NCBI GenBank assembly: GCA_021014945.1 | Contig: MU266572.1 | Location: forward strand, 1-41,083 | Direction of reading: 5' to 3' | Source: Leucogyrophana mollusca | Taxonomy: Eukaryota; Basidiomycota; Agaricomycetes; Boletales | Length of the DNA: 41,083 nt | Shown here: positions 12,329-24,021 of the stretch, piece by piece | Layout: each line of letters opens with the position of its first letter | Position numbering within the stretch: position 1 is the stretch's first letter | The notes under the pieces: model-generated | What the model was told of the DNA's origin: nothing | The model's input: only the letters and a program-made list of their open reading frames with translations | Databases searched by the model: none | Translations under genes and position numbers: made by a program

Positions 12329-13396
12329 TCAAGTCGCCGTAGTTGGTTTTGAAATATTCTGTGCTTGCAATGTATTGAAGAGAGGAAGTAATATACTGTT
12401 TCCCCCGAGTCGTATTGTACACGCTGTGCAGAGCGGTGATTTTGGTTTGTTAGCTTTGCCCTTGATTCTGAAGAGATGTTTGTTTAGCAGCGCATGATCG
12501 GAGCGTAGTTGGAATAGGATGGACGCATTCCGGTGGGGACTCCTTGTTGAGAAGGAACGACTGTCTTCCTTCGAATCTTTTGTCCGCCTACGGGAGACTA
12601 GCCGGGACTCGGAGGGAAGGGTTTTTGTGTACATGTCGCATGTTCGTAGCGATGAGGGAAGGCGTTTGATTGGGCTCGAGGATCCCCTGGCTGCTTCCTT
12701 TGCTAGAACATCTGCTCTTTCGTTCCCTTCGATGCCAGTGTGCCCAGGTATCCGTATGATTGCGATTTTCTTTAAGCCGTGTTTCTTTTTGGCACGTGTA
12801 AGTTCCTCAAAAAGGGAATCGATGATGTGGTGGCGTGGGCCTGGGCGTGGGTTGGTGGCGGCTTGAACTGCGGCTTGGTTGTCCGAGTATATCACCGCTG
12901 AGCGTACTCGTTTCTCCTCTGTTCGAATCAGTTCCGCCGCTAGCACCAGCCCCGCCAGCTCTGCCTCGTATACTGTATACTTCTCGATGCTCCCCAGATG
13001 GAGCTTCAGCACTCTTTCTATCCGCCCGTCCCTTATCAACACCGCTGCCGCCCCGATCCCGCCGTCTATTCCTGACCCGTCTGAGTACACCCTCACCTCA
13101 TCTTCCAGCACCGCTTCCTTTGTCACCGCCGTCATGTCATCTTTTGCCACCTCTTTCTGTACTCCACTGTCCACTGCCGGGTGTTGTTGCGTCGGCGGTA
13201 TTTTCTTGGTGCGTTTCGGGTTGATCTCGCGCACTTCCCTTGCGGGGCGTGGGCGTTTGGGCTCGTCGGGGGGCGTTGCCTTTGACTGATTTTCTCGGCG
13301 TCCACTCTTCGCCTTGTCACGGTTATTGCTGGAGGCTCCCGGGCCTCCCTGTTTGATCATTTGCGTTGATCCTTGACTCATACACGGTGGGCTCAT
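12329..13396 (-). CDS. RNase H domain protein from a non-LTR retrotransposon
   Basis: A single-exon 355-residue frame. Residues 1-100 are basic and low complexity (many K, R, P). Residues about 103-232 form a complete type I RNase H fold: YSDGS with Asp106, YEAEL with Glu146, YSDNQ with Asp172, and PGHTGIEGNERAD with His219 and Asp229, so all four acidic residues and the His are present. After it comes the motif typical of LINE C-termini, LFQLRSDHALLNKHL, then the first CxxC of a zinc knuckle (CTAC). The second half of the knuckle is lost, apparently by a frame change, and the frame ends in unrelated residues. No reverse transcriptase or endonuclease lies upstream. This is either a fragment of a Tad1-like LINE or a solo RNase H gene. 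A preceding 113-residue minus-strand frame ends in an ATGA overlap with its start. Confidence 0.85.
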   Translation of the reverse strand: MSPPCMSQGSTQMIKQGGPGASSNNRDKAKSGRRENQSKATPPDEPKRPRPAREVREINPKRTKKIPPTQQHPAVDSGVQKEVAKDDMTAVTKEAVLEDEVRVYSDGSGIDGGIGAAAVLIRDGRIERVLKLHLGSIEKYTVYEAELAGLVLAAELIRTEEKRVRSAVIYSDNQAAVQAATNPRPGPRHHIIDSLFEELTRAKKKHGLKKIAIIRIPGHTGIEGNERADVLAKEAARGSSSPIKRLPSSLRTCDMYTKTLPSESRLVSRRRTKDSKEDSRSFSTRSPHRNASILFQLRSDHALLNKHLFRIKGKANKPKSPLCTACTIRLGGNSILLPLFNTLQAQNISKPTTAT

Positions 13397-14492
13397 ACCT
13401 GTTTCTTGTGCCGTGTGCTGTCGGGAGAAGCGCCTGAATGCATTCCAGCACGGATGTTATTCCATCCGTGGCCGACTTTTGATTGCTCCTTTAGTGCATT
13501 CCTTCGCGTCAGTTCTCGTCTTAAAGGGCAAGTCCATACCTGTGTCCTCGAAGAGAAACAGTCCAGAGGCGCCTTCGCGGACTGCAATAGCAGGCCTGTC
13601 GTTTGGTGACGACACAAAAATAATCTACTCTGTGGATTAATTCTCGTGATGCTGCGACTTGTGATAACGTGCCCTAGAGGGGATGTCACAGCGTCAACTT
13701 CGTGGTTGCGTGCATAATGCCGCCCATCCCTCATGGAGTGTACTCACGCCACTGCAGCCAATTTCCTCGAACGCTGTTCAGCGTTGCGTATGCATGGGGG
13801 AACATTTTGTATGGTGTCGACAAGAGGGACTCACAAGGGGCGAGGACTACTAGCCCGATACATAACGGACCCGTGTTTCCAGTCGCCTCATGGCGCCCCT
13901 CTGGAATGTGTACCTGGGACTCGATGACACGGCGTAGCCTTGAGTGCCTCGCCTACAAATAACATAGCGTCGCGGTTTATACGGCTGGGATTCGCTACGC
14001 TGAACCAAGAGAGCGATCGAGATCCGCATTAATGTAGCATTCGCAAATTATTAACTGCGGCACTGGCATAAAGCCAGAGTCCAGCGGTTTCCTGCGATGA
14101 ACCATTCAGTCCTTGTCAACACGAGTTCGGTCCAGCCAGTCGGGAAAGCAGCAACTTGAGCATGGACGAAGGAGGGGCTGTCAATAGTTTTCCTAGTACA
14201 GAGCTCACCGGTTGGTCCAGAGTTATTCCCATACTTTGCGCGCCTCTCTGGGCTATACTAATACGGGTGAGGGGGACATCGAGTGGCTGAGACATGCTCG
14301 CAAAGTTGGATGTACTAGTAGCGGAGTAGGTTTCAAAACTGAGCGTGTACTGTTCTCCCAGAGTTCCGAGTCGACGTCCAGCAAGTTCGCGTTGCCTACT
14401 AGTACGATAAAAAGTGAAGTACAAGATGTTATACACAGTCGGCTCCACACAAATGTGACTATGGGCTGCAGGCATCGTCCCCACCTGATTTA
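13397..14492. other. Gap between RNase H frame and CCCH gene
   Basis: A minus-strand frame of 113 codons (13393-13734) overlaps the RNase H start by the sequence ATGA; its product is unrecognised. Another minus frame (14116-14484) overlaps a plus-strand frame and shows no known motif. No reverse transcriptase remnant was found here on either strand. Confidence 0.35.
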
Positions 14493-15294
14493 CTACCTAC
14501 GCCGGTTGGCCCTGTGCCTCGAGCTGGAATGCTCCGGCGGTGGGGACATGATTTGGCGAAGGAGAAACTTGAGCAAGCCACCGGCGTAGGCGTTCTCCCT
14601 CGGGAAAAACTTCCCCTCCGCCTTCGTGTACTCACTGAGCTTCATCTCAGACCTGAACGACTCCACCATCTCTCCAGAGCCCTTCGTATCAACCAAATCG
14701 ACGATATTCACATGGGTATTTTTCACTTTCTGAACGCACAATTATATCATCGATTGATCGTCCTCGTGTCAAGTAAGGAACACTCCATACCTGTCGACAA
14801 CTTTCGAGGTCATCCGGGATTGGCGAAATCCCCACGACCTGACAAAGATCGCGCCAGGCGGCTATATCGTTTTCATCTGTTCCGTATATCTGGTTGAATT
14901 GCATGACGAGAGCGTCTTTGAAGGCATTATGGGCATTCCTCCGAACAGCATCATTCTCCTCCCACTGCATCCAGTCGCACAAATCATAGAACTCGTGCGA
15001 CGCGGAGTTAGATGAATCATAATCGTATGAGGGATATTGAGCAAAGAAATCTTCAAGAGGGGTCGAGGACGATACATCGACGACTCTACTCTGTGTGGCC
15101 TGAGATCTTTTCTTGTCGCGTGTACCGTTTCCCTAATCAACGACAAGTGTTAGCGAGTCACATAAGGACCGAAACTTGCACAGTACCAGGCCTCTCGCGG
15201 GTACGGGGGCGTTGAGGACGTGCGGAAATTTGCAACGAGTTCCGTAGCTACACGTCCCATTCCGGGCATACTGAAAGCACACGCCTGTAGACAT
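14493..15294 (-). CDS. CCCH zinc-finger protein with fungal C-terminal domain
   Basis: Starts at ATG 15292-15294 with MSTGVCFQYARNGTCSYG, a classic CCCH finger (C-x8-C-x5-C-x3-H, residues about 6-26) of the kind that binds single-stranded RNA. One intron (about 15132-15191) follows. The second exon has an Asp/Ser-rich linker, then the conserved block WMQWEENDAVRRNAHNAFKD with FNQIYGTDENDIAAWRDLC and GISPIPDDLESCRQ. A further intron leads to THVNIVDLVDTKGSG, FFPRENAYAGGLLKFLLRQI and a basic end, stop at 14493. The whole arrangement, finger plus this all-alpha-looking domain, recurs as a multi-copy family in Agaricomycetes whose role is unknown. It looks intact at about 200-220 residues. Confidence 0.8.
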
Positions 15295-16429
15295 CGTTGC
15301 AGACGAGACGACAATAGCTAGCACCGACAGAATGGGAGAATCCGTCGAAGATAGCAAATAGAGGGAGCAGCTATATAGGTGGGCGCCTGCAGCCTCGTGT
15401 CGTCTTCCTATGCTGGAGGGCGCAATCTGAGGGGTTTCGATGACCAGACAATCAACGCATTTGCTGCGGATAGGTACCGGGCCCATAGATGGTGACGGAA
15501 AGTATGCTTTGCATTTGCTAGAACTTGATGTGGACAACTGGATGCTGGTTTTGGCGCTAAGGCGATCATCGCGCGTCCAAAACTACGATTGACTGAGGGG
15601 CCTCCAGTCCTTCCGCCGCGTTTACAACGAAATCTCAAATAGCGCATAGACGCGTAATTGTAAGAACTAGTTGACGGCGGTGCGTCAAACAGCAAAGCAG
15701 TGGGCACACTCGATGCTACGAAACGTTTCTAAGGCGGAAAGTAAGGGAAGATCCCAGTGTAAACTTGTGAGTAGATGATCGAAGAGGGAAGAGTACTTAC
15801 ATTATGAGTTAAACCTTACCCCAATAGCAAAGAACCAGTGGTCACCCAGATTACCCTCAGTGAAGCTGTTGGGGAATAATTGTTAGGGTTCTGAGCACAA
15901 GGACACCTTCTGCGGGCGATCTGCCAATCATCAACGCGTCAACATTGGAATTGACCAATAGATAAAAGTCCAAATCAAGCCGCTATCAATAGATGTAAGT
16001 TTTGTCAGTTCCTATATATTAATCCGAGAGCTCGATGTCGGTAGCGATTCGCGAATAAAATTGATGCACTGAAGTTACAGCTCGAAGCCTCGAAGGAAAA
16101 GTACATCCCGTGTGCGCATTGCGACCGAGGCTTGTTTGGCTCTGTTGTCCATGGCGGCCTTTGCCGAGTCAAGCCTCCCAGCCATAGAGGGACACTGCTA
16201 GTACTCTCCGTAGTGCTCGAGTCGTCAACTAATCATTCGGTGCAATTGCACTGTCGAGCGCTGAGCTTCGAGGCTCAAGTATTCAAATTTGCTTAACGAC
16301 ACATCTTGCAATTTAGGCGACCGGATTGCTCGCAAGGTCGATTCGCTAGCCCGAGCCCCAGACTGGTGACTCGAAGGTCTTATCCCATGCCAACGCACAT
16401 GAATCCCAAGGGCAATAGCCAATGGTCCG
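15295..16429. other. Intergenic, AT-richer spacer
   Basis: About 1.1 kb upstream of the CCCH gene and before the diverged repeats. A minus-strand frame at 15408-15707 is in the promoter side of the CCCH gene and has no known motif. Part of the stretch around 15900-16080 is AT-rich with TATATATTAATCC near 16013. I see nothing else supportable. Confidence 0.35.
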
Positions 16430-17700
16430 TCCCTGCCAGTACAGACATTGATAATTAAAAGTTCTCGTGAACAAAAGTCTAAATCTCAGTCATTCGGGTT
16501 CAGTTGCGGCCACTGGTTCACACTCATCGAAGATGTTCCCGATGGCCCATTCTTAAAGCAATCTTCGCTGGCAAACTTACGCGTCTCGACAAATACGCTT
16601 CCGACTCCATTCATTGGCTTGGAATGGTTCCGAGTTCGGAGCGTCCTTCCGGATATTCCTTTCGAAGTCAGGTCTTGGATAGTTCTTGGAGTGTGTGAGT
16701 GCTTCCATACCTCAGTTACGCACTCGTGTCAGACGGGCAGTCCTGATCAGCTGCTCCATGCCACGATACAACCTCTTTCTCTCATATCAGATCCTTCCAA
16801 AGCTGCTATGTCTGTTAATTTAGCGCTAGCATGATTCGACATTGTCGATATCAAAATTCCTTACTCTCGATCCACTTCACATTCTCAGCGTTCATTCTCG
16901 TTCGTGAGCTCTTTTCGTAATTATAGCGAGGATATACTTGCCAGGATGTTCTGGCGTCGACGAGTGCGCTTCCGTGTTGGTGGTAGAAAGACGCCGAGGT
17001 CGGATCGTCCTTCCGGACATTCCTCCCGAAGCAAGGCGCTTGGCGGATGTGCTGTCTCGGTGCTAGGTATGTCGTCCCCCTCTCGATCCATTGCTCTGGC
17101 ATACTCATGTCGGACAGGTGGACATCACCGGGTTGATCATGTGCATTGCCACGAAACGGTCTTTTCAGACCTATCCAAAGCCGGATGTCTTCGAAGCTTG
17201 GTCGTGGACTCGGAGCTTCCGTTTTAGTTGATCATTGTTGTTTCGCCGCCCTCGATAAACTCGTCGATTCGCCAAGACTTCCCCATGCTCAACGTTCTCC
17301 GCGTGCTTGACATGTTCCTTGTGGGTTTGTCTCGCAATTATAGCGAAGGTACACTAATGAGTTATTCTGAACGTCATCGACGCGTATAGAGATCGCTAAA
17401 CAAACCCCCCAAGGTATTCTGATGTTGTTGAGCGTCTGCCTTCCGTGTGACTACAACTCCTGCATTCCTTAATGACATTACTCCCGAGGCTTTCGCTCCG
17501 TGAACGACAAACATGACTTAGACAGATGAGTCCTGGCCCGCTGGCAAGGACCCGCTGCAATTCGAATTCGCCGTATGTGCTGGCCATCCCCGGCACGGTT
17601 AGACGATCAATTGTTCGTTCACATGAGCCTATTCTCGCAACGTACGCTCTCAAGCCCGCGCCGAATCTTCAACTATCCGAGTCTCCCGGTACTGAATGCG
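16430..17700. repeat. Three diverged direct repeat units of about 360-440 bp
   Basis: Related blocks recur in order. CGTCCTTCCGGAYATTCCTYYCGAAG occurs near 16644 and near 17006, with a weaker form near 17445-17490. TCGYAATTATAGCGARG occurs near 16916 and 17333. CTTACGCGTCTCGACAAATACGCTTCCG near 16577 aligns with TTCTGGCGTCGACGAGTGCGCTTCCG near 16948. CTCGTGTCAGACGGGCAG near 16725 aligns with CTCATGTCGGACAGGTGG near 17104, and TCCAAAGCYGSATGTCT recurs after both. The units carry many stops in all frames. They may be decayed tandem copies of a gene I cannot name or of a mobile sequence. Confidence 0.65.
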
Positions 17701-17780
17701 ACAATGCTTCGCTGGCAAAGTTCGCCAGATGACCACATGTGAAACCCTGGGGCGCTCATGTGAGTGTGCTGTCCCTCTGG

Positions 17781-17788
17781 TATAAAAA
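17781..17788 (+). promoter_or_regulatory. TATA box of the GH16 gene
   Basis: TATAAAAA lies 60 to 67 nt before the ATG at 17848, the spacing expected for a short 5' leader in highly expressed fungal genes. The leader ends with CAGCAAG just before ATG. Confidence 0.65.
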
Positions 17789-17847
17789 TCCCATGTTCGA
17801 TGGTCAACTAACACGCAGATATCCCGCATCCTCTGTGACCCAGCAAG

Positions 17848-19522
17848 ATGAAGTTCTCGCTCTCCCTCGGTGCCCTTGTACTCGCGTCGGTGGTTGATGT
17901 CGCGCTCGGCGGCGCGACCTACTCCAGGACCGAGAACCTCGTCGGGCAGAGTTTCCTCAACGCGTTCACCTGGCAAGCCATCGCGGACCCCACTAATGGT
18001 CGCGTGTACGTGCTCCTTAACTGTTCATCCACGCAGCTCACTCCAACTCGCTCTTTAGTAACTATGTCACCGAAGCGACGGCCCAGGCCGATGGCTTGGT
18101 GTCAGTCACATCGAACAGCGTGACACTCCGTGCGGACAGCACGACTACGCTGAGCGCGTCTGGCCCCGGGAGGAACTCGTTCAGAATCCAGTCCAGCGCT
18201 ACGTACACTACCCATGTCGCTATGTTAGTCCTACACCTTCCCTCTTTCTCGGGAGTTGATGGACTGATTTACGAGTCGGCTCCAGCTTCGATATCGAGCA
18301 TATGCCTCAGGGATGCGGAACGTGGCCTGCAGTCTGTGAGTAACATCCGTCCTGTCTAACAATCATGCAGAACTGACGAGCAAGTCAGGGTCTGTCTTGC
18401 TTTACATTCGTTCATCGATCTCGTTGCTAATGATTATTCGCGATGCGTGCCTTTCTTGTTAACAGGGTAAGATGTCTCCGCTGCTATCCAGTCTATTCCG
18501 AGTCTGACAGAAACAATGACGCCTCATGCAGGAAGTTGGTGCTAACTGGCCAAATGAGGTATGTCGTGCCCCCTTTTTTTGTTGAATGCTGAGCGTCAAC
18601 ACTGTACGTAGGGAGAAGTCGACATCCTCGAAGGTGTCAACAACCAAACCCCAAACCAATCGACTTTGCACACGAGTGCCAGTGCGTTGGTCCATCATGC
18701 GCCCTTTTGCATTCCCACTTACCCGCTCTCCAGATTGCACCATGCCTACCGGCCGCGCAATGACCGGGTACGCTCGCGTCCTCGTCGCCTCGCGCAAATA
18801 GTTTCACTTACGATGTTAACCGGCATGTTTAGGACCGACGAGGGCGACAATTGTGATGTGAACGAGACGAACAACTCCGGGTGCGGCGTTGCCCTTGCGG
18901 ACACTAACAGCTACGGCCCGAACTTCAATGGTAAAGGCGGAGGATGGTGCATACGTTCTCACAACTAAATTGTCTTCGCGCTGATACCACATTGCAGGTA
19001 CGCTATCGAGAGAACCGGGACTTACATTTCTATCTACTTCTGGGAGCGGGGCAGCACCTCAGTGCCCAGTGAAGTCAAGACCCCTGGTTCTACCATCAAC
19101 ACGAGTACCTGGGTACGTCACCCCCATCAATCAATCCTTGGAGTCGTGATAACTCAGTTATCTGTGATATTTTGTACAGGGAACGCCCGCTGCGTACTTC
19201 CCGAGCACCGACTGCAACTTTGCGACCCACTTTGGTCCTCACAACATTGTCATCAACTTGACCTTCTGTATGTCTCCCTCGATCTAAGTGAACGCAGTGA
19301 TGTTGACGTGCCGGCTTTACAGGCGGTGACTGGGCCGGGAACAGCGCCGTTTACGCCGCATCTGGCTGCCCTTCGACTTGCGTTAGTGAGTCATTTGTTG
19401 TTGTGATCCCGTTTGTTGGGGTGTGCTGATGACGATGTTTTTCACAAGACTACGTCAACGCGAATCCTTCCGCCTTCACGAACGCTTACTTCGAGTTCAA
19501 CTCGCTGAACATTTACGAGTGA
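17848..19522 (+). CDS. GH16 endo-beta-1,3(4)-glucanase, Lam16A-like, secreted
   Basis: Secreted glucanase expected to cut beta-1,3 and mixed 1,3/1,4 or 1,6-branched glucans, for wall remodelling or nutrient use. MKFSLSLGALVLASVVDVALG is a clear signal peptide, followed by ATYSRTENLVGQSFL. Later exons give GPGRNSFRIQSSATYTTHV, HMPQGCGTWPA, and the catalytic strand WPNEGEVDILEGVNNQTPN, where E-V-D-I-L-E supplies nucleophile and acid/base glutamates. Then come NSGCGVALADTNSYGPNFNG, GTPAAYFPSTDCNFATHFG, NIVINLTF, CGDWAGNSAVYAASGCPSTC and DYVNANPSAFTNAYFEFNSL; stop TGA 19520-19522. Spliced length is near 315 residues, close to the catalytic domain of Phanerochaete Lam16A, which it resembles throughout. 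At least seven short introns. All conserved cysteines and active-site residues I can check are present. Confidence 0.93.
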
Positions 19523-20554
19523 GAGTTGAGTGAGAGTGTGACCCGGGATCGGGGCTGGGGTGAAAGAATACTTATTGATTGGAAGATAGGGGAGTGGGGG
19601 AGAACGTCAACAAAGAAGTCAATACCAAACTTGTGCCAATACTCTATTAAATGAATGTCTTCAAAGCAACCCAAGGTACAATGTGGGATGATGTGAGACG
19701 CTGGCAGCAACCTGGCATTACTTACGATGGGCTCGTCAACGAGTCGTCGTCATACGCATGAGACCCTGTTTGTGTACCTCGCCCCATGGGCTCGTAGAAA
19801 TGCGTCCGAGGACAGTCGAACTGTGCCTGTGAACTTCAGCCCGAAAAGATGGCTGGTTGAGCACCGAGCGTAGAACAAGGTGGACGTAAACGGATGGTTA
19901 GTATCCAGGTTTCTGCGGTCCGAGCCGTTGCTGGTGTGTGGGTGCGCTCGATCTCCGGATAGGTGGACGCGGTTAGAAACAATAAATAGGCTGGCACTCG
20001 AGCGCTTGTTGGTCCACCCAAAAGACCTACTCGTAAGACAGGCCTCGAGCTCACAGTGGAAAGTTAACCTGGGTGTTCTGAGCGGCTGAGGGCCTCTAGG
20101 GCTGAATTGGCGATACAACATTCAAATGCCCAAAGGTCAGTGCAGCGCCATAGAGCGCTCACCATGGTCCGTTCGTCGCGGCATCCGTGCTTGGGAAAAG
20201 AGAGCTGCACAAAGAACGAAGGGCGGAGAAAGAAAGGGTCCATCCGACTACCAGATGGAGATCGCCAAGGTCCACCTCTCCAGCGCTTAGACAACGTTAA
20301 CGCTAAAGGCAAGATTGTAAATTTGGAGGGTTTCTACTGAGCGCTTTCATTCAAATTCCTGTCCTCATTGTCACTTCCTGCCGCATCTTTCGATCGACTG
20401 TACAAGGCTGAGTATCGATCGTTTGTGGCTGCTCCGCCATCAGTATCAGATTCAGAGGAGTGGACAGCCTCAGCTTTGGCGCCGAGTCTGCTGTCTTTAA
20501 CATCGTATCTATCCTTCATCCTCGAACCTCCCATCCTGCCTTCACGGTCTAGCC
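19523..20554. other. Intergenic between GH16 and karyopherin genes
   Basis: About 1.0 kb. Short frames on both strands overlap and match nothing. The right part (20334-20550) is the 5' region of the karyopherin gene. No repeat, tRNA or hairpin stood out. Confidence 0.35.
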
Positions 20555-23500
20555 ATGGAGGCTGTAGTTCCGCAAGAAATCACAGCTGAGCTCACTCAGA
20601 TCCTCGCAAATCTCGTCCTCGGAGATAATGAGATTCGAGCAAGGTATATACATCTAACCTCACGGGTGGCCATTCCTCGCTGAAAGCACCCATAGCGCAG
20701 AGAAAGCCGTCAATGACCGTCTCGCGCAGTCACCCGACTTATATCTTCTCGCACTGGCTCAGTTTGCGATCGTAGCTGATACCGAAGTGGTGCGCCTACT
20801 TCACTAACCCGTCGCACATCCATAACTTACCCTGTCTAAAATTTAGATGCGATCCTTCTCTCTCGTGCTGCTCCGTCGTCTGTTGTTCCGATCCCAGCCC
20901 TCAAAGGAGCCTCGAATGACCCTCTACGACACCCTTCCTTCGCAGGCGCTCACCACGCTCGAACGGCTTCTCCTCCATTCGCTTTCCCATGAATCCTCGA
21001 ACCTCGTGCGTCGCAAGGCTGTAGATACGATCTGCGACCTCGCCAATAACTCCATGACCCGCGGACGCCCCTGGCACGCTCTCCAAGCACAAACATTCAG
21101 CATGACACAGACGGGTGAGGCCTGCTTCCGGGAATGCGCCTACCGCGTGTTCTCCGGCTGCCCGAACCTCGTGATGGATCTCCAAACGGATGCCGTCCTA
21201 AGCGTCTTCCAAAAGGGCTTGCAGGACGCTGAAAGTATCGATGTACGCTCCTGTCTTGTTGGTGTTGGACGTCCCTCGTTGATGCACCATCCCCATCTAG
21301 GTTCGGCTGGCAGCCCTTCGTGCCTGCGTGTCGTATCTCACGTCTTCTGACGCACACCAGCTTTCACAGTCACTCTCACTCATGTACCCTATGCTCGAAA
21401 CCCTTCCCTCACTTCCGAACGCACAACTAAAAACGTTCATCACCACATTGATCCCACTAGCCTCTACCCACCCGAACCTCTTTGCCCCCCACCTCATTGC
21501 CCTCCTCACCTACCTCCGCACCCTCATCATGCCTACTGCAGACTCCGGCCCGACGCCTACCGTTGCAAAGCCGTTCCCAAACACGCAAGGTACATTTACG
21601 TTCCCGCCCGGACCAGACCAGCGGCCCCGCGACGATGGGCAAGAGGAGATCGAAGACGAGGAGAAGGACCAGGTTAGGAAGGCCGCGCTCGAGCTCATGG
21701 TCAGCTTGGGCGAAGCTAAGCCGCAGATGGTGAAACGTGTTGAAGGGTGGACGGCCGCAATCGTGCGCGCCTGTCTCGAGGGGATGGGCGAGCTCCCCGA
21801 AGAAGGGCTCGATGAGTGGCTCGAAGCTGATGCAAGTACTTCTTTTTGTGGTTCTGAAATAGACGTTCACCTTCTCGTTAGCCCGCCGACGACGCGCAGG
21901 ACGAGGCATACCCGCACGTGTACGAACAGTCACTAGATCGCGTCGCGATAGCTCTTGGTGGAAAGGCTGTGTTACCTCCCGCGTTCCAGTTCATACCGTC
22001 CATGTTGGCGAGCTATGACTGGCGCCTCCGGCATGCAGGCTTGATGGCGATTGCTGCTATTGCAGAGGGAACGTCCAAGGTACGAAGCCCGCTATCCAGT
22101 CCTGTACTCGACTAATTATTCGCGAAGGTCATGCGGGTCGAGCTAGGCAAGGTAGTCGAGTACGTGGATCCTATGGCTCAGCGCTTTCAATTTTAAAGCA
22201 GCCTTTCAAGCCTCGTCACGCCAATGTTTAAAGACGCACACCCACGCGTTCGGTACGCGGCGTGTCAATGTCTGTAAGTGTCTCAGTACCAACGCCTCCC
22301 TGCCCTAACCAACACGAACAGAGGGCAACTGTGCACCGATCTCGAGGTGAGTCCGCAATGCAATGATTCCCGTTACCCGTCGCCAATACATCTCTACAGG
22401 AGGTCATTCAGGATGAGTATCATCAGCAATTGTTCAGCGTGTTGATCCCTACCCTCGAAGCCCCCGAACCACGGTAAGCCCCATCACATACGATCCACTT
22501 CCTACTCGTGAACAGATCTATGTATCAGGGTGCACTCACACGCAGCTGCTGCACTCATCAACTTCTGCGAAGGCATTGAGCGCAAGACGCTCGTCCCGTA
22601 CCTCGATCCCATCGTCGAGCTCCTCCTCAAGATGCTCAACCCGACAGGTGAAAACGGCGCGCAGGCAAAGCGCTACGTCCAAGAACAAGCCATTACAACC
22701 CTCGCGATGGTCGCTGACGCCAGTGAATCGACCTTCGCCAAGGTACGATGGCCTCCTCTTTCAGCTTTCGCAGCTGACCTGCCCTCTAGTACTATTCATC
22801 TATCATGCCCCTCCTTCTTAATGTCCTTCGTAATGCAACCAGCAGCGACCACTCTAAGCTTCGCGTTAAGGCGATGGAATGCGCAGGTTTGATTGGTACG
22901 TCATTGCGACTGTGTGTACTCTGTGTATTGACAGCTGCCTCCAGCGATTGCTGTCGGCCGTGATGTGTTCCGACCAGACTCGGGAACTCTCGTTGATATA
23001 CTTATCCACATTCAAAGTAAATCGTTTGATTACTCTCGCCTTCTTTTCTAATCCGCCTTCGCGTCAATAGACTCCCCTGTAGACCCCTCTGATACCCTTC
23101 TCGCCAGTTACATGATTGCTACCTGGGCTAAGATCTGTCAGGCCCTAGGCACTGAATTCGAACCATATCTCCCGGTCGTCATGCCTCCATTACTTCATGC
23201 TGCAGCGGCCAAGGCTGACGTGTTGATCTCTGGTGTGTGATCTATTGCTCACGTTAACGTTTAAACTCATTCGCCACAGATGCCAACGATCCCGCGTTCG
23301 AGGAACGCGATGGATGGGAAACAGTCCTGATGGACGGTAAAATTATCGAAATAAGGACGTCAACCATCGACGAGAAATGTCAAGCGTTCGAAACTCTTGT
23401 CATCTACTGCGCAACGCTTGGTGCCAAGTTCGCACCATATCTTACACAGAGTCTGGAGTTGTCTCTCCCGGCGTTACGGTTCTACTTCCACGAGGGCGTG

Positions 23501-24021
23501 CGTGAAGCTGCGTGCAGGTATGCAGTCAAATATTTTTAAAGTACCAAGTGCTGAGGTGGTCATTCAGGCTGATCCCGCTACTATTCGCATGCGGTAAAAT
23601 CACCTCGACAATGAGCCCTCCAATGGTTTCCGCCTCCTTCCTACAGCTCATCCGGTGCATCCAAATCGAGACGGACCCCTCATTCCTGACATCCGTGTTT
23701 AGGTGCTTCTCCACTGCGCTCGAGGTCGTCGGTCTCCCCGCTCTCACACCGGAGCTTCACACCGGGCTCATTGAAGGCACGAAACACCAGTTGCAGCTCC
23801 TCGCTGATAAACGGAAAGAACGCGCGCAGCGCCCGGCAGCGGAGCTGGAGGATACAAGACAGGAGATGGCTCTTATGGAGGAATTAGAGGATTTTGTGCT
23901 GGAGGATATGGAGAAGCTGCTCCAGACACTCGACCCACAGCACCCGCTACTCGTTGCCGTATCGAGCGTCCGGGACCTGGGCTTCAACGACAGCGAGGAT
24001 GGGGGGGATAGTGATGGCTAG
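20555..24021 (+). CDS. Importin-5/Kap121-like karyopherin, C-terminally short
   Basis: HEAT-repeat nuclear import receptor related to IPO5/RanBP5 and yeast Kap121/Pse1. ATG at 20555 starts MEAVVPQEITAELTQILANL, the usual N-terminal HEAT repeat. Recognisable blocks follow: RKAVDTICDLANN, YDWRLRHAGLMAIAAIAEG, HPRVRYAACQCLGQLCTDLE, EPRVHSHAAAALINFCEG, LLASYMIATWAKICQALG, FEPYLPVVMPPLLHAA, and the acidic-loop region with DGWETVLMDGK and IDEKCQAFETLVIYCATLG, then FYFHEGVREAACR. About twelve introns all keep frame. After FCFSTALEVVG-like and basic KRKERAQRP segments, the frame ends with an acidic tail, SVRDLGFNDSEDGGDSDG, TGA before 24022. Canonical IPO5 continues about 250 residues with several more HEAT repeats. 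Nothing like them occurs before the next gene. It may be a truncated paralogue or a lineage-specific short form. Confidence 0.82.

Noticed and set aside
12329..13396. Host RNase H1 gene
   Set aside because: The LINE-type C-terminal motif and partial zinc knuckle, plus the lack of a hybrid-binding domain, point to a retrotransposon origin.
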